In this document: positions 8,551 through 16,735 of the stretch, piece after piece
How the letters are laid out: the number at the start of each line of letters is the position of its first letter
Position numbering within the stretch: the first letter of the stretch is position 1
DNA from: Chitiniphilus shinanonensis DSM 23277
Lineage (GTDB): Bacteria > Pseudomonadota > Gammaproteobacteria > Burkholderiales > Chitinibacteraceae
DNA: 64,000 bases
Assembly (NCBI RefSeq): GCF_000374805.1
Contig: NZ_KB895336.1
Span: 62,001-126,000 of the forward strand
Reading direction: 5' to 3'
Translations under genes and position numbers: made by a program
Notes under the pieces: generated by a model
Told to the model about the DNA's origin: nothing
The model's database searches: none
What the model saw: the letters and a program-made list of their open reading frames with translations, nothing else

Positions 8551-9221
8551 GGTGACTCCGGCGGTTCCTGGGGCACGAAATAGCCGACGCCGCGCAGGTT
8601 GCGGATCCAGGCGGCACCCAGCTTGCGGCGCAGGCCGTGGATGTGCACCTCGACGGCGTTGCTTTCCACTTCCTCGCCCCAGCCATACAACCGTTCCTCC
8701 AGTTGCGCACGCGATTGCGGCTGGCCGGGGTGCGACAGCAGGGCGAACAGCAGGTCGTATTCGCGCGCCGACAGGTTGACGGCCTGCCCGCGCAGCCGCA
8801 CTTCGCGGGTGGCCGGGTTGAGCGCCAGCGCACCGTGCGCCAGCGTGGGGTCGGCGCGCCCGCCGCGACGGCGCGCCACAGCGCGGATGCGCGCGGCCAG
8901 CTCGTCCAGGTCGAACGGCTTGACCAGGTAGTCGTCGGCGCCGGCATCCAGCCCGGCCACGCGGTCGGCCACGGTGTCGCGCGCGGTCAGCACCAGCACC
9001 GGCAGTTCGGAACCGCCGGCGCGCAGTTTCTCCAGCACCGCCAGGCCATCCTTGCGCGGCAGGCCCAGGTCGAGCAGCAGCGCGTCGTGCTGGCGCTGCG
9101 CCAGCGCCAGTTCGGCCGCCAGGCCGTCGGCCACGCGGTCGACGGTGAAGCCCAGCGGCCGCAGCCCGTGCTGCACGCCGCGCGCGATCATGTCGTCGTC
9201 TTCCACCAGCAGGATGCGCAC
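8547..9221 (-). CDS. OmpR-family response regulator, QseB/PmrA-like
   Basis: This 224-residue regulator has a receiver with acidic pocket VEDDD (6-10), phospho-acceptor Asp51 in LLLDLGLPRKDG and Lys in DYLVKPFDL, then a Trans_reg_C winged helix (VNLSAREYDLLFALL, NAVEVHIHGLRRKLG, IRNLRGVGYF). It is the partner of the kinase that overlaps its stop. The gene begins four bases after the DUF1294 gene stops, so the pair belongs to a longer minus-strand transcript starting at yceH. No promoter-like sequence was apparent between 9222 and 9225. Confidence 0.94.
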   Translation of the reverse strand: MRILLVEDDDMIARGVQHGLRPLGFTVDRVADGLAAELALAQRQHDALLLDLGLPRKDGLAVLEKLRAGGSELPVLVLTARDTVADRVAGLDAGADDYLVKPFDLDELAARIRAVARRRGGRADPTLAHGALALNPATREVRLRGQAVNLSAREYDLLFALLSHPGQPQSRAQLEERLYGWGEEVESNAVEVHIHGLRRKLGAAWIRNLRGVGYFVPQEPPESP

Positions 9222-9225
9222 GGCG

Positions 9226-9579
9226 TCAGTGTCCCCCCAACTGCCCGCTCAGCCAGGCGATGCCGGCGACGTTGAGCAGGGCGCAGGCGACGAACACCGC
9301 GCGGAACGCGGCCTTGCGGCTTTTGTGGCGCAACAGCTGCTGCGCGATCCAGGCGCCGGGCCAGCCGCCGAGCAGCGCCACCGTCTGCAAGGTGGCTTCC
9401 GGCACCCGCCGCCCGCCCCGCACGGCACGGCGCTTGTCGTGCCAGTAGAGCAGCAGGGCGATGGCGCTGAACAGGGCATAGGCGATGCCGAACAGCGGCA
9501 GGCCGGCGCGCAGTGCGATGATGGCGGCCACGGGCAGCAGCACCAGCAACAGCAGGTCGAACAGGTCGAAGCGGCCCAT
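9226..9579 (-). CDS. DUF1294 family small membrane protein
   Basis: This 117-residue protein has predicted membrane helices at about 5-25, 28-46 and 95-113. Between them lies the DUF1294 core: LYWHDKRRAVRGGRRVPE, then the GGWPGAWIAQQLLRHKSRK block. Family members often carry an N-terminal cold-shock domain, which is absent here, so this is the short form. The function is unknown. The ATG overlaps the stop of the SrkA-type kinase gene by one base (TGATG), which argues for this start and for co-translation. Confidence 0.85.
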   Translation of the reverse strand: MGRFDLFDLLLLVLLPVAAIIALRAGLPLFGIAYALFSAIALLLYWHDKRRAVRGGRRVPEATLQTVALLGGWPGAWIAQQLLRHKSRKAAFRAVFVACALLNVAGIAWLSGQLGGH

Positions 9580-10571
9580 CACGGTGTCGGCCACAGTGGA
9601 GGTTCGTCCATCGCCGCCACCTGTTCGCGCAATGCCAGGATGTGTTCCTGCCAGTAGCGCTGGGTGTTGAACCAGGGGAAGGCGTGGGGGAACGCCGGGT
9701 CGTCCCAGCGCTGGGCCAGCCAGCCGGCGTAGTGGATCAGCCGCAGCGTGCGCAGCGCTTCCACCAGGTGCAGCTCGCGGGCGTCGAATTCGCAGAAGTC
9801 CTCGTAGCCGGCCAGGATGTCGGCCAGTTGCCGCACCCGGTCCTCGCGCTCGCCCGACAGCAGCATCCACAGGTCCTGCACGGCGGGGCCGCTGCGGGCG
9901 TCGTCCAGGTCGACGAAGTGCGGGCCGTCCGGCGTCCACAGCACGTTGCCGGGATGCACGTCGCCGTGCAGCCGCAGCGTGGCGACATTGCCGGCGCGGG
10001 CGTAGCAGTGCGCCACGCCCTGCAGGGCCTGGGCCGAGACGCTTTCGTAGGCGGGCAGCAGCTCTGGCGGGATGAAACCGTGTTCCAGCAGGTAAGCGCG
10101 CGGGACGTGGCCGAAGGTATCGGGCGTCAGCGCCGGGCGGTGGGCGAACGGGGCGATGGCGCCGACGGCATGGATGCGCCCGAGAAAGCGCCCCAGCCAT
10201 TCCAGCGTGTCGCGGTCGTCCAGCTCGGGTGCGCGGCCGCCCCGGCGCGGGAACAGCGCGAAGCGGAATCCGGCATGACGGAACAGGGTGACACCGTCGA
10301 TGGACAGCGGCGCAACCAGCGGGATCTCGCGTTCGGCCAGCTCGGCGGCGAAGGTGTGTTCCTCCAGGATCTGCGCGTCGCTCCAGCGCCCGGGGCGGTA
10401 GAACTTGGCGATCACCGGCGCGGCATCGTCCAGCCCCACCTGGTAGACGCGGTTTTCGTAGCTGTTGAGCGGGAACTGGCTGCCGCTGACGGCGAGCCCG
10501 ACGCTTTCCACCGCGTCGAGCACGCAGTCGGGCGTGAGTGCGGAGTACGGATGCGCGGCGAGGTCGCTCAT
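9579..10571 (-). CDS. srkA: Stress-response kinase A (SrkA/RdoA/YihE-type)
   Basis: This 330-residue protein has an aminoglycoside-phosphotransferase fold typical of SrkA. It has an N-terminal lobe with NSYENRVYQVGLDD and IAKFYRPGRWS, catalytic loop LHGDVHPGNVLW, and metal site FVDLDDARSGP. In E. coli SrkA phosphorylates Ser/Thr on protein substrates and limits death under envelope and oxidative stress, together with the Cpx response and DsbA. The usual neighbour dsbA is not present here. The ATG at 10571 overlaps the yceH stop by four bases. Length is close to the E. coli protein (about 328 residues), which supports this start. Confidence 0.92.
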   Translation of the reverse strand: MSDLAAHPYSALTPDCVLDAVESVGLAVSGSQFPLNSYENRVYQVGLDDAAPVIAKFYRPGRWSDAQILEEHTFAAELAEREIPLVAPLSIDGVTLFRHAGFRFALFPRRGGRAPELDDRDTLEWLGRFLGRIHAVGAIAPFAHRPALTPDTFGHVPRAYLLEHGFIPPELLPAYESVSAQALQGVAHCYARAGNVATLRLHGDVHPGNVLWTPDGPHFVDLDDARSGPAVQDLWMLLSGEREDRVRQLADILAGYEDFCEFDARELHLVEALRTLRLIHYAGWLAQRWDDPAFPHAFPWFNTQRYWQEHILALREQVAAMDEPPLWPTP

Positions 10572-11215
10572 TGCAGGCCGAGTTCCGTATAGACCCTGGC
10601 CAGCGCGGCGCGCAGTTCGGTCACTTCGTCCTGCAATCGGGCGACGTCTTCGCGCAGGGTGGCGAGTTCGCCGCCGTCGGCGCGGGCGGCGGCCGGCGCG
10701 GCCACCGGCAGCTCGGGCTCGCCGCACAGCAGGTGGGCCCAGCGGCTTTCGCGGCTGCCCGGCGCCTTGGGCAACTGCACCACGTAGGGATCGTCCGGCC
10801 GGCTGGCGAGTTCGTCGAGGAAGCCTTCGACCGCCGAGCTGTCGAGGAAGCGGTGCAGCCGCTCGCTGTTGGCGCGCAGTTCGGCCACGGTCTGCGGGCC
10901 GCGCAGCATCAGCGTGACCAGCAGGGCCACCGACTGGCTGGGCAGTTGCAGGCCCTTTTCCATGTTGTGTGCGTAGCGGCTGGCGCGGCTGCCGGAGGAT
11001 TCGACGATCAGCGTGCGGGCGCGCAGTGTTTCCAGTGCGGCCAGGACCTCGGCCTCGGTGGCGTTCATCACCGGATCGCGGCTGGTCTTCTGGTTGCAGC
11101 CGGCGGTGAGCGCGTTGAGCGTGAGCGGGTAGGTGTCGGGAACGGTGAGTTTCTTTTCGACCAGCACGCCGAGGATGCGTGCTTCGAGCGGGGAGAACGG
11201 GGCGGTCTGGGGCAT
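10568..11215 (-). CDS. yceH: YceH family protein (DUF480)
   Basis: This 215-residue cytoplasmic protein has the DUF480 tandem winged-helix layout: FSPLEARILGVLVEKKLTVPDTYPLTLNAL at the N-terminus, CNQKTSRDPVM, and a second module (LPSQSVALLVTLMLRGPQTVAELR). A C-terminal coiled segment (REDVARLQDEVTELRAAL) follows. The role is not established. I start at ATG 11215, where family homology begins, although the frame is open 25 codons further upstream. It is the first gene of the run yceH-srkA-DUF1294-regulator-kinase-DUF488, all with overlaps or gaps of 0-4 bases. Confidence 0.88.
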   Translation of the reverse strand: MPQTAPFSPLEARILGVLVEKKLTVPDTYPLTLNALTAGCNQKTSRDPVMNATEAEVLAALETLRARTLIVESSGSRASRYAHNMEKGLQLPSQSVALLVTLMLRGPQTVAELRANSERLHRFLDSSAVEGFLDELASRPDDPYVVQLPKAPGSRESRWAHLLCGEPELPVAAPAAARADGGELATLREDVARLQDEVTELRAALARVYTELGLQ

Positions 11216-11339
11216 GTGGGGTCGGCTGGGCTGCGAACCGCCGCCACGGGGGCGGCGGTCCTGGAATGCGGTAGGCGGTGGCGGGGCCACTGCGGCGGAC
11301 CCGTCCGCGGTTCACTGGAACCGCGGACAGGCGCCAAGC

Positions 11340-12329
11340 CTACCTTGCCGACGCCGAAGCATCCACTTTCTGCCAGCCCTGGTCCGGGTTGAACAGGGTG
11401 ATCCGGTGCGCGACGTCCGGGGTCTTGGGGCCGAGGTCGCGCTGGTAGACCACGCCATCCTGGTTGACCAGGAAGCTGGTCACGCCGGAGACGCCGTAGC
11501 TGGCCGGCCAGGCGAGCAGCGCGAAGCCGCCGGTCATGCCGTCCGCGGTGCGGTAGTCGCGCGCGCCACCGGGCGCGGCGGCGCCCTGGCCGGTGAGGAT
11601 GCGGTAGTAGTAGCCGTGGTACGGCGCGCCGGGGCGGGAATGGTTGTAGCCCTCGTCGGCGGCTTCGGCGGCGAGGATGCCCAGCGGGCTGGGGCCACCG
11701 TCGTCCTTGCCCTGCCAGTAGTTGTCGTCCTCCGGCCAGTACAGGCCGTCGCGCTTGCCCTGGCTGCTGACGATGCGGTCGGCGTAGGGGGCCACCTTGG
11801 CGTGCTGCGGATTGCGTTCGTGGTACTCGCGTTGCGCGTCCACGTAGGCCAGCGCCACCTGGATCGCCGACAGCTCGTTGCCGCCGATGCGCCGGTCGAG
11901 CAGTTCCTCTTTGCCGGCGGCCGCGTCGAAGTACCACTTGCCCAGGGCGTTCCTGAGCGGGATGGGGAACGGCCAGTCGTCCGGGCCGATTTCCAGCACG
12001 CGGGTGCCGGGATTGACCGGGCGCAGCACGTGCTTGGCGTCGTAGGCGGCCAGGAAACGACGGCCGGCCTCGCGGTCGGCCACGGCGTCGCCGGAATCGA
12101 ACAGCGCTTTGGCATCGTCGCCGAACACATCCAGCAGCTTGTCGCGCTGGCCGTTGCGCGCGGCATCGACCAAGGCCGCCACCGCCTCGTCGGGCGTGGC
12201 GTAGTGCTTGGGATTGGCGGCGTGGGCGGAGATCACCAGCATCAGCCAGACCAGGGCCATCGGCAGCGACAGGAAGTGCCAGGGCAGACGCTTGCGTGCC
12301 GGGCCGGAACGGGAAATGGAGTTGAACAT
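11340..12329 (-). CDS. DUF2950 family exported protein
   Basis: This 329-residue protein has an N-terminal signal segment (LPMALVWLMLVISAHA, cleavage near residue 37) and a DUF2950 domain: YATPDEAVAALVDAARNGQ, the GLYWPEDD block, GYYYRILTGQGAAAPGG and a SYGVSGVTSFLVNQDG strand. Function is unknown and the location is presumably periplasmic. It follows the DUF3300 gene by 21 bases on the same strand. From memory these two families are often paired, so an envelope-related shared function is likely. Confidence 0.88.
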   Translation of the reverse strand: MFNSISRSGPARKRLPWHFLSLPMALVWLMLVISAHAANPKHYATPDEAVAALVDAARNGQRDKLLDVFGDDAKALFDSGDAVADREAGRRFLAAYDAKHVLRPVNPGTRVLEIGPDDWPFPIPLRNALGKWYFDAAAGKEELLDRRIGGNELSAIQVALAYVDAQREYHERNPQHAKVAPYADRIVSSQGKRDGLYWPEDDNYWQGKDDGGPSPLGILAAEAADEGYNHSRPGAPYHGYYYRILTGQGAAAPGGARDYRTADGMTGGFALLAWPASYGVSGVTSFLVNQDGVVYQRDLGPKTPDVAHRITLFNPDQGWQKVDASASAR

Positions 12330-12350
12330 GTCGTGGGGCTCCGTGAACCG

Positions 12351-13646
12351 TTAACGTCGATGGAAGCCGCCGCCACCGCCGGCGGGCCGCTGGATGTTGG
12401 CGCGGCTGCTCGCGCCGCGCGAGGCGGCCGCCCGGCTGGCGCTACCGCCGCGATCGACCCCCTGGAAGGCGTTTTCGCGGGGCTGGGCCTGCCGTTGCGG
12501 CGTGGCGCCGCGATTGGGGTTCTGCCGGTCCAGGTTGCCGGTGTGCTGCTGGGCGGGGCGATTGGTGTTGGCGCGTTGTTGCTGCGCGTCGCGACCCTGG
12601 CCGCGATCGAGGTTGCCGGATTGGCGGTTCTGACCGCGGTCGAGATTGCCGGCCTGGCGTGCCTGGTTGCCGTCGCGTTGTTGCAGGGTGCCGCGATCCA
12701 CGTTGCCCAGGTTCTGGCGCTGGGCATCGGCGCGGCCACGGAAGGCGTCGCGGTTCTGCGCGGTATTGGCATTGCCGCGGCCGCCGTGGGCGAAACGCTG
12801 CTGGGTGGCGTTGTCGCGGTACTGCACGCCGCCGCGGTGCCCCGGATCGTGCTGCCAGTTGTTGTTGCGCACGTTGTTGTTCACGTTGTTGAAGTTGCGG
12901 TTCACATTGCGGTTGAAGTCGTTGTACCGGTTGACGTTGATGTTGATGTCGTCGTGGTGCCAGTCGAAATTACCCCACAGCGCCGCGCCGACCGCGACGC
13001 CGGCGGTGAAGGAGAAGAAGCTGGCGGCGGCGGTGTAGCCCGGCGGATACCAGTAGAAAGGCTGATAGGCGGGATAGGGCCAGGGGCCGTAGACCACGGT
13101 CGGGTTGTAGGTCGGCACGTACACCACCTGCGGCTGGGCCGGTTCGATGGTGATCACCTGCGGTTGCTGCGCCGTGGCCTGCACCACGGTCACCGTCTGT
13201 TCCTTGGACGACTTCAGGTTGCCCTCGGCCTGCGCCTTGGTGCGCAGGCGCTGCACGGCGCTCATCACGTCGGCCTGTTGCGCCAGCACGGCGTCGCCCA
13301 GGCGCTGGGTCCAGTCCAGCTTGTCGTTCATCATCTGCAACACCTGCGGGAAGGCGGCGAGCGACTTCACGCTGGCGTCCCAGCTCTGCGATTGCAGCGC
13401 GTCGTCCAGCGCCTTGTCCTTGAGGTTGGGGTTGTTCTTCACCCATCGTTCCGCCTCGACGATTTCCAGCGGGTAGGTGGACGCCATCATCACCTGGGCC
13501 AGCAGTGAATCGGGATAGAGGGCGATGGGAGCGACGAGTTGTTCCAGCTCGTCGGGCTTGAAGGGTTTGGCATCGTCGGCCCAGGCTGGATGCGCCAGGG
13601 CCAGCATGGCCAGCACGGCGACGAGGAACAGGCGTAGCGCTTTCAT
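12351..13646 (-). CDS. DUF3300 family exported protein
   Basis: This 431-residue protein has a signal peptide (LFLVAVLAMLALAHPAWA). The DUF3300 domain spans about residues 28-200 (ELEQLVAPIALYPDSLLAQ, MASTYPLEIVEAERWVK, VQATAQQPQVITIEPAQP, VVYVPTYNPTVVYG). A hydrophobic stretch follows near 210-232. The tail of about 190 residues is low-complexity, first Asn-rich (NVNRNFNNVNNNVRNNN) and then Gln/Arg/Gly-rich with repeated NLDRGQ units. The tail is probably disordered. The gene is the upstream partner of the DUF2950 gene. The 185-base gap before it holds the cysH terminator and presumably its promoter. Confidence 0.88.
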   Translation of the reverse strand: MKALRLFLVAVLAMLALAHPAWADDAKPFKPDELEQLVAPIALYPDSLLAQVMMASTYPLEIVEAERWVKNNPNLKDKALDDALQSQSWDASVKSLAAFPQVLQMMNDKLDWTQRLGDAVLAQQADVMSAVQRLRTKAQAEGNLKSSKEQTVTVVQATAQQPQVITIEPAQPQVVYVPTYNPTVVYGPWPYPAYQPFYWYPPGYTAAASFFSFTAGVAVGAALWGNFDWHHDDININVNRYNDFNRNVNRNFNNVNNNVRNNNWQHDPGHRGGVQYRDNATQQRFAHGGRGNANTAQNRDAFRGRADAQRQNLGNVDRGTLQQRDGNQARQAGNLDRGQNRQSGNLDRGQGRDAQQQRANTNRPAQQHTGNLDRQNPNRGATPQRQAQPRENAFQGVDRGGSASRAAASRGASSRANIQRPAGGGGGFHRR

Positions 13647-13786
13647 GGGAAGCCTCGCGGGGGGAAGTCCGGGAAATATCCTGAGAATCGTTCAACGACT
13701 ATAGCCGTTGGCCGATGTTCCCGCCGCGATGGGGCGATGTGACTTAAGCACCGCCGGCAATGGTGTTTTGCCGCGTCCCGCGAAAG

Positions 13787-13818
13787 CAAAAAACCCCACT
13801 GCGAAGTGGGGTTTTTTT
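13787..13818. terminator. Bidirectional rho-independent terminator
   Basis: AACCCCACT (13792-13800) pairs with AGTGGGGTT (13805-13813) around a GCGA loop, with A-rich sequence on the left and seven T on the right. It lies 14 bases after the cysH stop (minus strand) and would end that transcript. Confidence 0.9.
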
Positions 13819-13831
13819 GGGGCGTAGCGGC

Positions 13832-14545
13832 TCAGGGGCGGCGCAGCGGCGAGACGGCCGAGGCGCTGGCGCTATGCAGGCCGCATTCCTTGAGGTCCGG
13901 GTTCTCCCACCACCAGCGGCCGGCGCGCACGTCCTCGCCCATCGCCACCGAGCGGGTACAGGGCGCGCAGCCGATCGAGGGATAGAACTGGTCGTGCAGC
14001 GCGTTGTACGGCACGCCGTTGGCCTTGATGTAGGCCCACACTTCCTTTTCGGTCCATTCCAGCAGCGGGTTGAATTTCTCCAGGCCGTTGCCGGCGTCCC
14101 ATTCCTGCACCGTCATGTCGGTGCGGGTGGGCGACTGCTCGCGGCGCAGGCCGGTCACCCACGCCTTCTTGCCGGCCAGCGCGCGGGACAGCGGCTCCAG
14201 CTTGCGGATGCGGCAGCATTCCTTGCGCAGGTCCACCGATTCGTAGAAGGCGTTGATGCCGTGCTGGTTGACGTAGCGCTCGACGCTGGTGGCGCTGGGG
14301 AAGAAAGTGACCACCTGGGCGTCGGGATAGGTGGTGCGCACCTTGCCCATCAGGTCGTAGGTCTCGGCGGGCAGGCGGCCGGTATCCAGGCTGAACAGGC
14401 CGATGTCCAGGCCGTGGCGGGCGATCAGGTCGGTGAGGACCATGTCCTCGGCGCCATACGAGTTGGCGAACACCGCCGGGCTGTACTCGGTGGCGATGCG
14501 TTGCAGGATCGCCAGCGTGTCGGCGAGCTTTCGTTCGAGATCCAT
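13832..14545 (-). CDS. cysH: Assimilatory adenylylsulfate (APS) reductase, [4Fe-4S] type
   Basis: This 237-residue cytosolic enzyme reduces activated sulfate to sulfite using thioredoxin. The PAPS/APS-reductase core is clear (SYGAEDMVLTDLIARHG, SLDTGRLPAETY, TGLRREQSPTR). Cysteines Cys110-Cys111 (KECCRI) and Cys193/Cys196 (GCAPC) are the four ligands of the [4Fe-4S] cluster found in APS reductases and absent from the E. coli-type PAPS enzyme. The catalytic Cys221 is in ECGLH. The start ATG 14545 precedes the conserved region, and the open frame upstream is not coding-like. The TSUP transporter gene upstream and the cysB gene beyond it indicate CysB control. Confidence 0.95.
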   Translation of the reverse strand: MDLERKLADTLAILQRIATEYSPAVFANSYGAEDMVLTDLIARHGLDIGLFSLDTGRLPAETYDLMGKVRTTYPDAQVVTFFPSATSVERYVNQHGINAFYESVDLRKECCRIRKLEPLSRALAGKKAWVTGLRREQSPTRTDMTVQEWDAGNGLEKFNPLLEWTEKEVWAYIKANGVPYNALHDQFYPSIGCAPCTRSVAMGEDVRAGRWWWENPDLKECGLHSASASAVSPLRRP

Positions 14546-14565
14546 GTACGACTCCAGAAGCGACG

Positions 14566-14583
14566 CGGGCGTGGCCACGCCCG
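14566..14583. promoter_or_regulatory. 18-bp perfect palindrome upstream of cysH
   Basis: CGGGCGTGGCCACGCCCG is its own reverse complement and ends 21 bases before the cysH start codon. It may be an operator, an RNA hairpin in the cysH leader, or the end of the irregular palindromic segment that continues to about 14708. The sequence does not decide between these. Confidence 0.45.
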
Positions 14584-14709
14584 GAGAGCGACTAACAAAA
14601 CCCAGCGAAGCGGTCCTGGCAGGCAGCGCGAAACGCAGACAGTACGTGTAGTACGGCAAGTTCAGCTCGGCGCCTCCGCACGACGCGGCCAGGAGGGTTT
14701 GGTCAGCCT

Positions 14710-15489
14710 TTAAAAAACCAGCTTGCTGCCGACCAGCACCAGCATGCCGGCAAGCACCGGGCGCAGTATATGGTCCGGCAGGCGACCGGTCAGTTGGCTG
14801 CCGAAGTAGATGCCGGGCAGCGAGCCTACCAGCAGGTTGCTCAGCAGGCCCCAATCCAGATTGCCCAGCCCGGCGTGGCCCAGTCCGGCGACCAGCGTCA
14901 ACGGCACCGCGTGCGCGATCTCGGTGCCGACCAGCCGCGCGGTGGGCAGCAGCGGAAACAGCAGGAACAGCGCGATGGTGCCGATGGCGCCGGCACCGAT
15001 CGACGACAGCGTCACGATCACGCCCAGCAGCGCGCCATTGCCGATGGTGGCCCAGCGCCGTTGCAGGCCGCCGTGCAGGCTGGCCGATACGCCGACATGC
15101 CGCTGCGCGAACTGTAGCAGCCGCTGCTTGAAGATGATGGCGACCGAGGTCAGCATCAAGGCGACGCCCAGCGCGTGCTTGATGACGGCGTTGATGGCTT
15201 CGGTCTCGGCGCGCATCACGTGCAGCGCCCACACCGTGGCCAGCGCGGCGGGCACGCTGCCCAGCGCCAGCCAGCGGGTGATGCGCCAGTCGATGTTGCG
15301 GTGCTTGTGGTGCACCAGCACACCGCCGGCCTTGGTGATCGAGGCGTAGAGCAGGTCGGTGCCGACGGCGGTGGCGGGATTGATGCCGAAGAACAGCAGG
15401 ATCGGCGTCATCAGCGAACCCCCGCCGACGCCGGTCATGCCCACGATAAAGCCGACGGCGAGGCCGGCTACGATGAACCCGATTTCCAT
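14710..15489 (-). CDS. TSUP (TauE/SafE) family sulfur-compound transporter
   Basis: This 259-residue membrane protein has about eight hydrophobic segments and the two family GxG blocks, GMTGVGGGSLMTPILLFF at about 19-36 and SSIGAGAIGTIALFLLFP at about 160-178. TSUP proteins move sulfite, sulfonates, thiosulfate or related anions. Its position between cysH (minus, downstream) and cysB (plus, divergent) suggests uptake of sulfate or export of sulfite in the same pathway, but the substrate cannot be read from sequence. A segment of 164 bases separates it from cysH. Confidence 0.88.
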   Translation of the reverse strand: MEIGFIVAGLAVGFIVGMTGVGGGSLMTPILLFFGINPATAVGTDLLYASITKAGGVLVHHKHRNIDWRITRWLALGSVPAALATVWALHVMRAETEAINAVIKHALGVALMLTSVAIIFKQRLLQFAQRHVGVSASLHGGLQRRWATIGNGALLGVIVTLSSIGAGAIGTIALFLLFPLLPTARLVGTEIAHAVPLTLVAGLGHAGLGNLDWGLLSNLLVGSLPGIYFGSQLTGRLPDHILRPVLAGMLVLVGSKLVF

Positions 15490-15619
15490 GTGTGCCCAGG
15501 TGGTGTGCGACGGTATTGTTGTTGAATGGCGCGGTGGCCGTCTCGCGCGGGCCGGAAGCCCGATGGAGGCCGCGCAGGGTGCGGGAACTGCGAGGCGGCC
15601 GAGGTGCGAGGCCTGATCA

Positions 15620-15696
15620 TAGCAACGTGATTTATAAGCCCTTATACTGTTGTGTTAGGATTTTAGAAGAGTCGGTTATACCAACGGACGGTATCC
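15620..15696 (+). promoter_or_regulatory. Likely promoter region of cysB
   Basis: The 207-base gap between the divergent transporter and cysB genes turns AT-rich at 15618-15670. It contains TATACT (15643-15648) as a good -10 candidate, but no convincing -35. A small inverted repeat ATACC-N7-GGTAT (15678-15694) abuts the cysB ATG and could weaken its ribosome binding or serve as an autoregulatory half-site pair. No strong Shine-Dalgarno is seen. Confidence 0.45.
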
Positions 15697-16644
15697 ATGA
15701 AACTGCAACAGCTGCGCTATCTGGTCGAAGTCGCCAAGCAAGGGCTCAATGTTTCCGAGGCGGCGGAAAAACTGCACACCTCGCAGCCCGGCATCTCCAA
15801 GCAGATCCGCCTGCTGGAGGATGAACTGGGCGTGCAGATCTTCATCCGCAACGGCAAGCGCGTGGTGGATGTCACCGCGCCGGGGCGGGAGATCCTGCGG
15901 ATTTCCGAGCGCATCCTGATGCAGGCGCGCAACCTCAAGCGCATCGGCGAGGAATTCGTCAACGTCGAGGGCGGCAGCCTCACCATCGCCACCACGCACA
16001 CCCAGGCGCGCTACGCGTTGCCGCCGACGGTGAAGGCGTTCCTGGAGCGCTATCCCAAGGTGCGGCTGTCGATCAAGCAGGGCAGCCCGACCCAGATCAG
16101 CGAGATGGTGGTCGAGGGCGAGGCGGATCTGGCGATCGCCACCGAGGGCATCGACCACTATCCCGAGCTGGCGATGCTCGACTGCTACGACTGGAACCGC
16201 GATGTGGTGGTGCCGAGCGGCCATCCGCTGGCGTCGCTGGGCCGGCCGATCACGCTGGAGGATGTCTGCGGCTACCCGCTGATCACCTACGACTTCGCCT
16301 TCACCGGGCGCAGCCGGATCAACCAGGCATTCGAGAACGCCGGACTGGTGCCCAACGTGGTGCTCACCGCCATCGACACCGACGTGATCAAGACCTACGT
16401 GCGGCTGGGGCTGGGCATCGGCCTGATCGCCAGCATGGCGTTCGAGCCGGAGCATGACCTCGGCCTGACCGCGGTCGAGGCCGGCCACCTGTTCGAGAAA
16501 TCGACCACCCACATCGGCGTGCGCAAGGATGCGTACCTGCGCGGCTACGCCTTCGATTTCATCCAGTTGTTCGCGCCGCACCTGACCCGCGAGGTGGTGC
16601 GCGAGAACCTGCTGTGCGAGCCGGGCGACGGCGACGACGAGTGA
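15697..16644 (+). CDS. cysB: LysR-type regulator of sulfur assimilation, CysB family
   Basis: This 315-residue regulator has a winged helix-turn-helix at about 1-65 (MKLQQLRYLVEVAKQGLN, the LHTSQPGISKQIRLLEDELG recognition region) matching CysB/Cbl rather than generic LysR proteins. An effector domain follows (TTHTQARYALPPTVKAFL, IKQGSPTQISEMVVEGEAD). CysB proteins bind O-acetylserine or N-acetylserine and activate cys genes under sulfur limitation. Divergent orientation to the transporter-cysH unit supports that role. A terminator follows at 16664-16693. Confidence 0.94.
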   Translation: MKLQQLRYLVEVAKQGLNVSEAAEKLHTSQPGISKQIRLLEDELGVQIFIRNGKRVVDVTAPGREILRISERILMQARNLKRIGEEFVNVEGGSLTIATTHTQARYALPPTVKAFLERYPKVRLSIKQGSPTQISEMVVEGEADLAIATEGIDHYPELAMLDCYDWNRDVVVPSGHPLASLGRPITLEDVCGYPLITYDFAFTGRSRINQAFENAGLVPNVVLTAIDTDVIKTYVRLGLGIGLIASMAFEPEHDLGLTAVEAGHLFEKSTTHIGVRKDAYLRGYAFDFIQLFAPHLTREVVRENLLCEPGDGDDE

Positions 16645-16663
16645 CGCGCGGCACCTTGCCATG

Positions 16664-16693
16664 GAAAAAGCCGGTCGATGGACCGGCTTTTTC
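16664..16693. terminator. Bidirectional rho-independent terminator
   Basis: GAAAAAGCCGGTC (16664-16676) pairs perfectly with GACCGGCTTTTTC (16681-16693) around GATG. It sits between the convergent cysB and cyclic-di-GMP genes and can end both. Confidence 0.93.
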
Positions 16694-16735
16694 GTTGGGC
16701 GCGAAACCAGGGTGCGAGGTCGTCGGTGGCCGCGC

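Noticed and set aside
12242-13508. Plus-strand frame rich in Val/Ala/Gly opposite DUF3300
   Set aside because: It is the antisense of the low-complexity DUF3300 tail, and its hydrophobic valine stretches come from reverse-complemented Asn codons.
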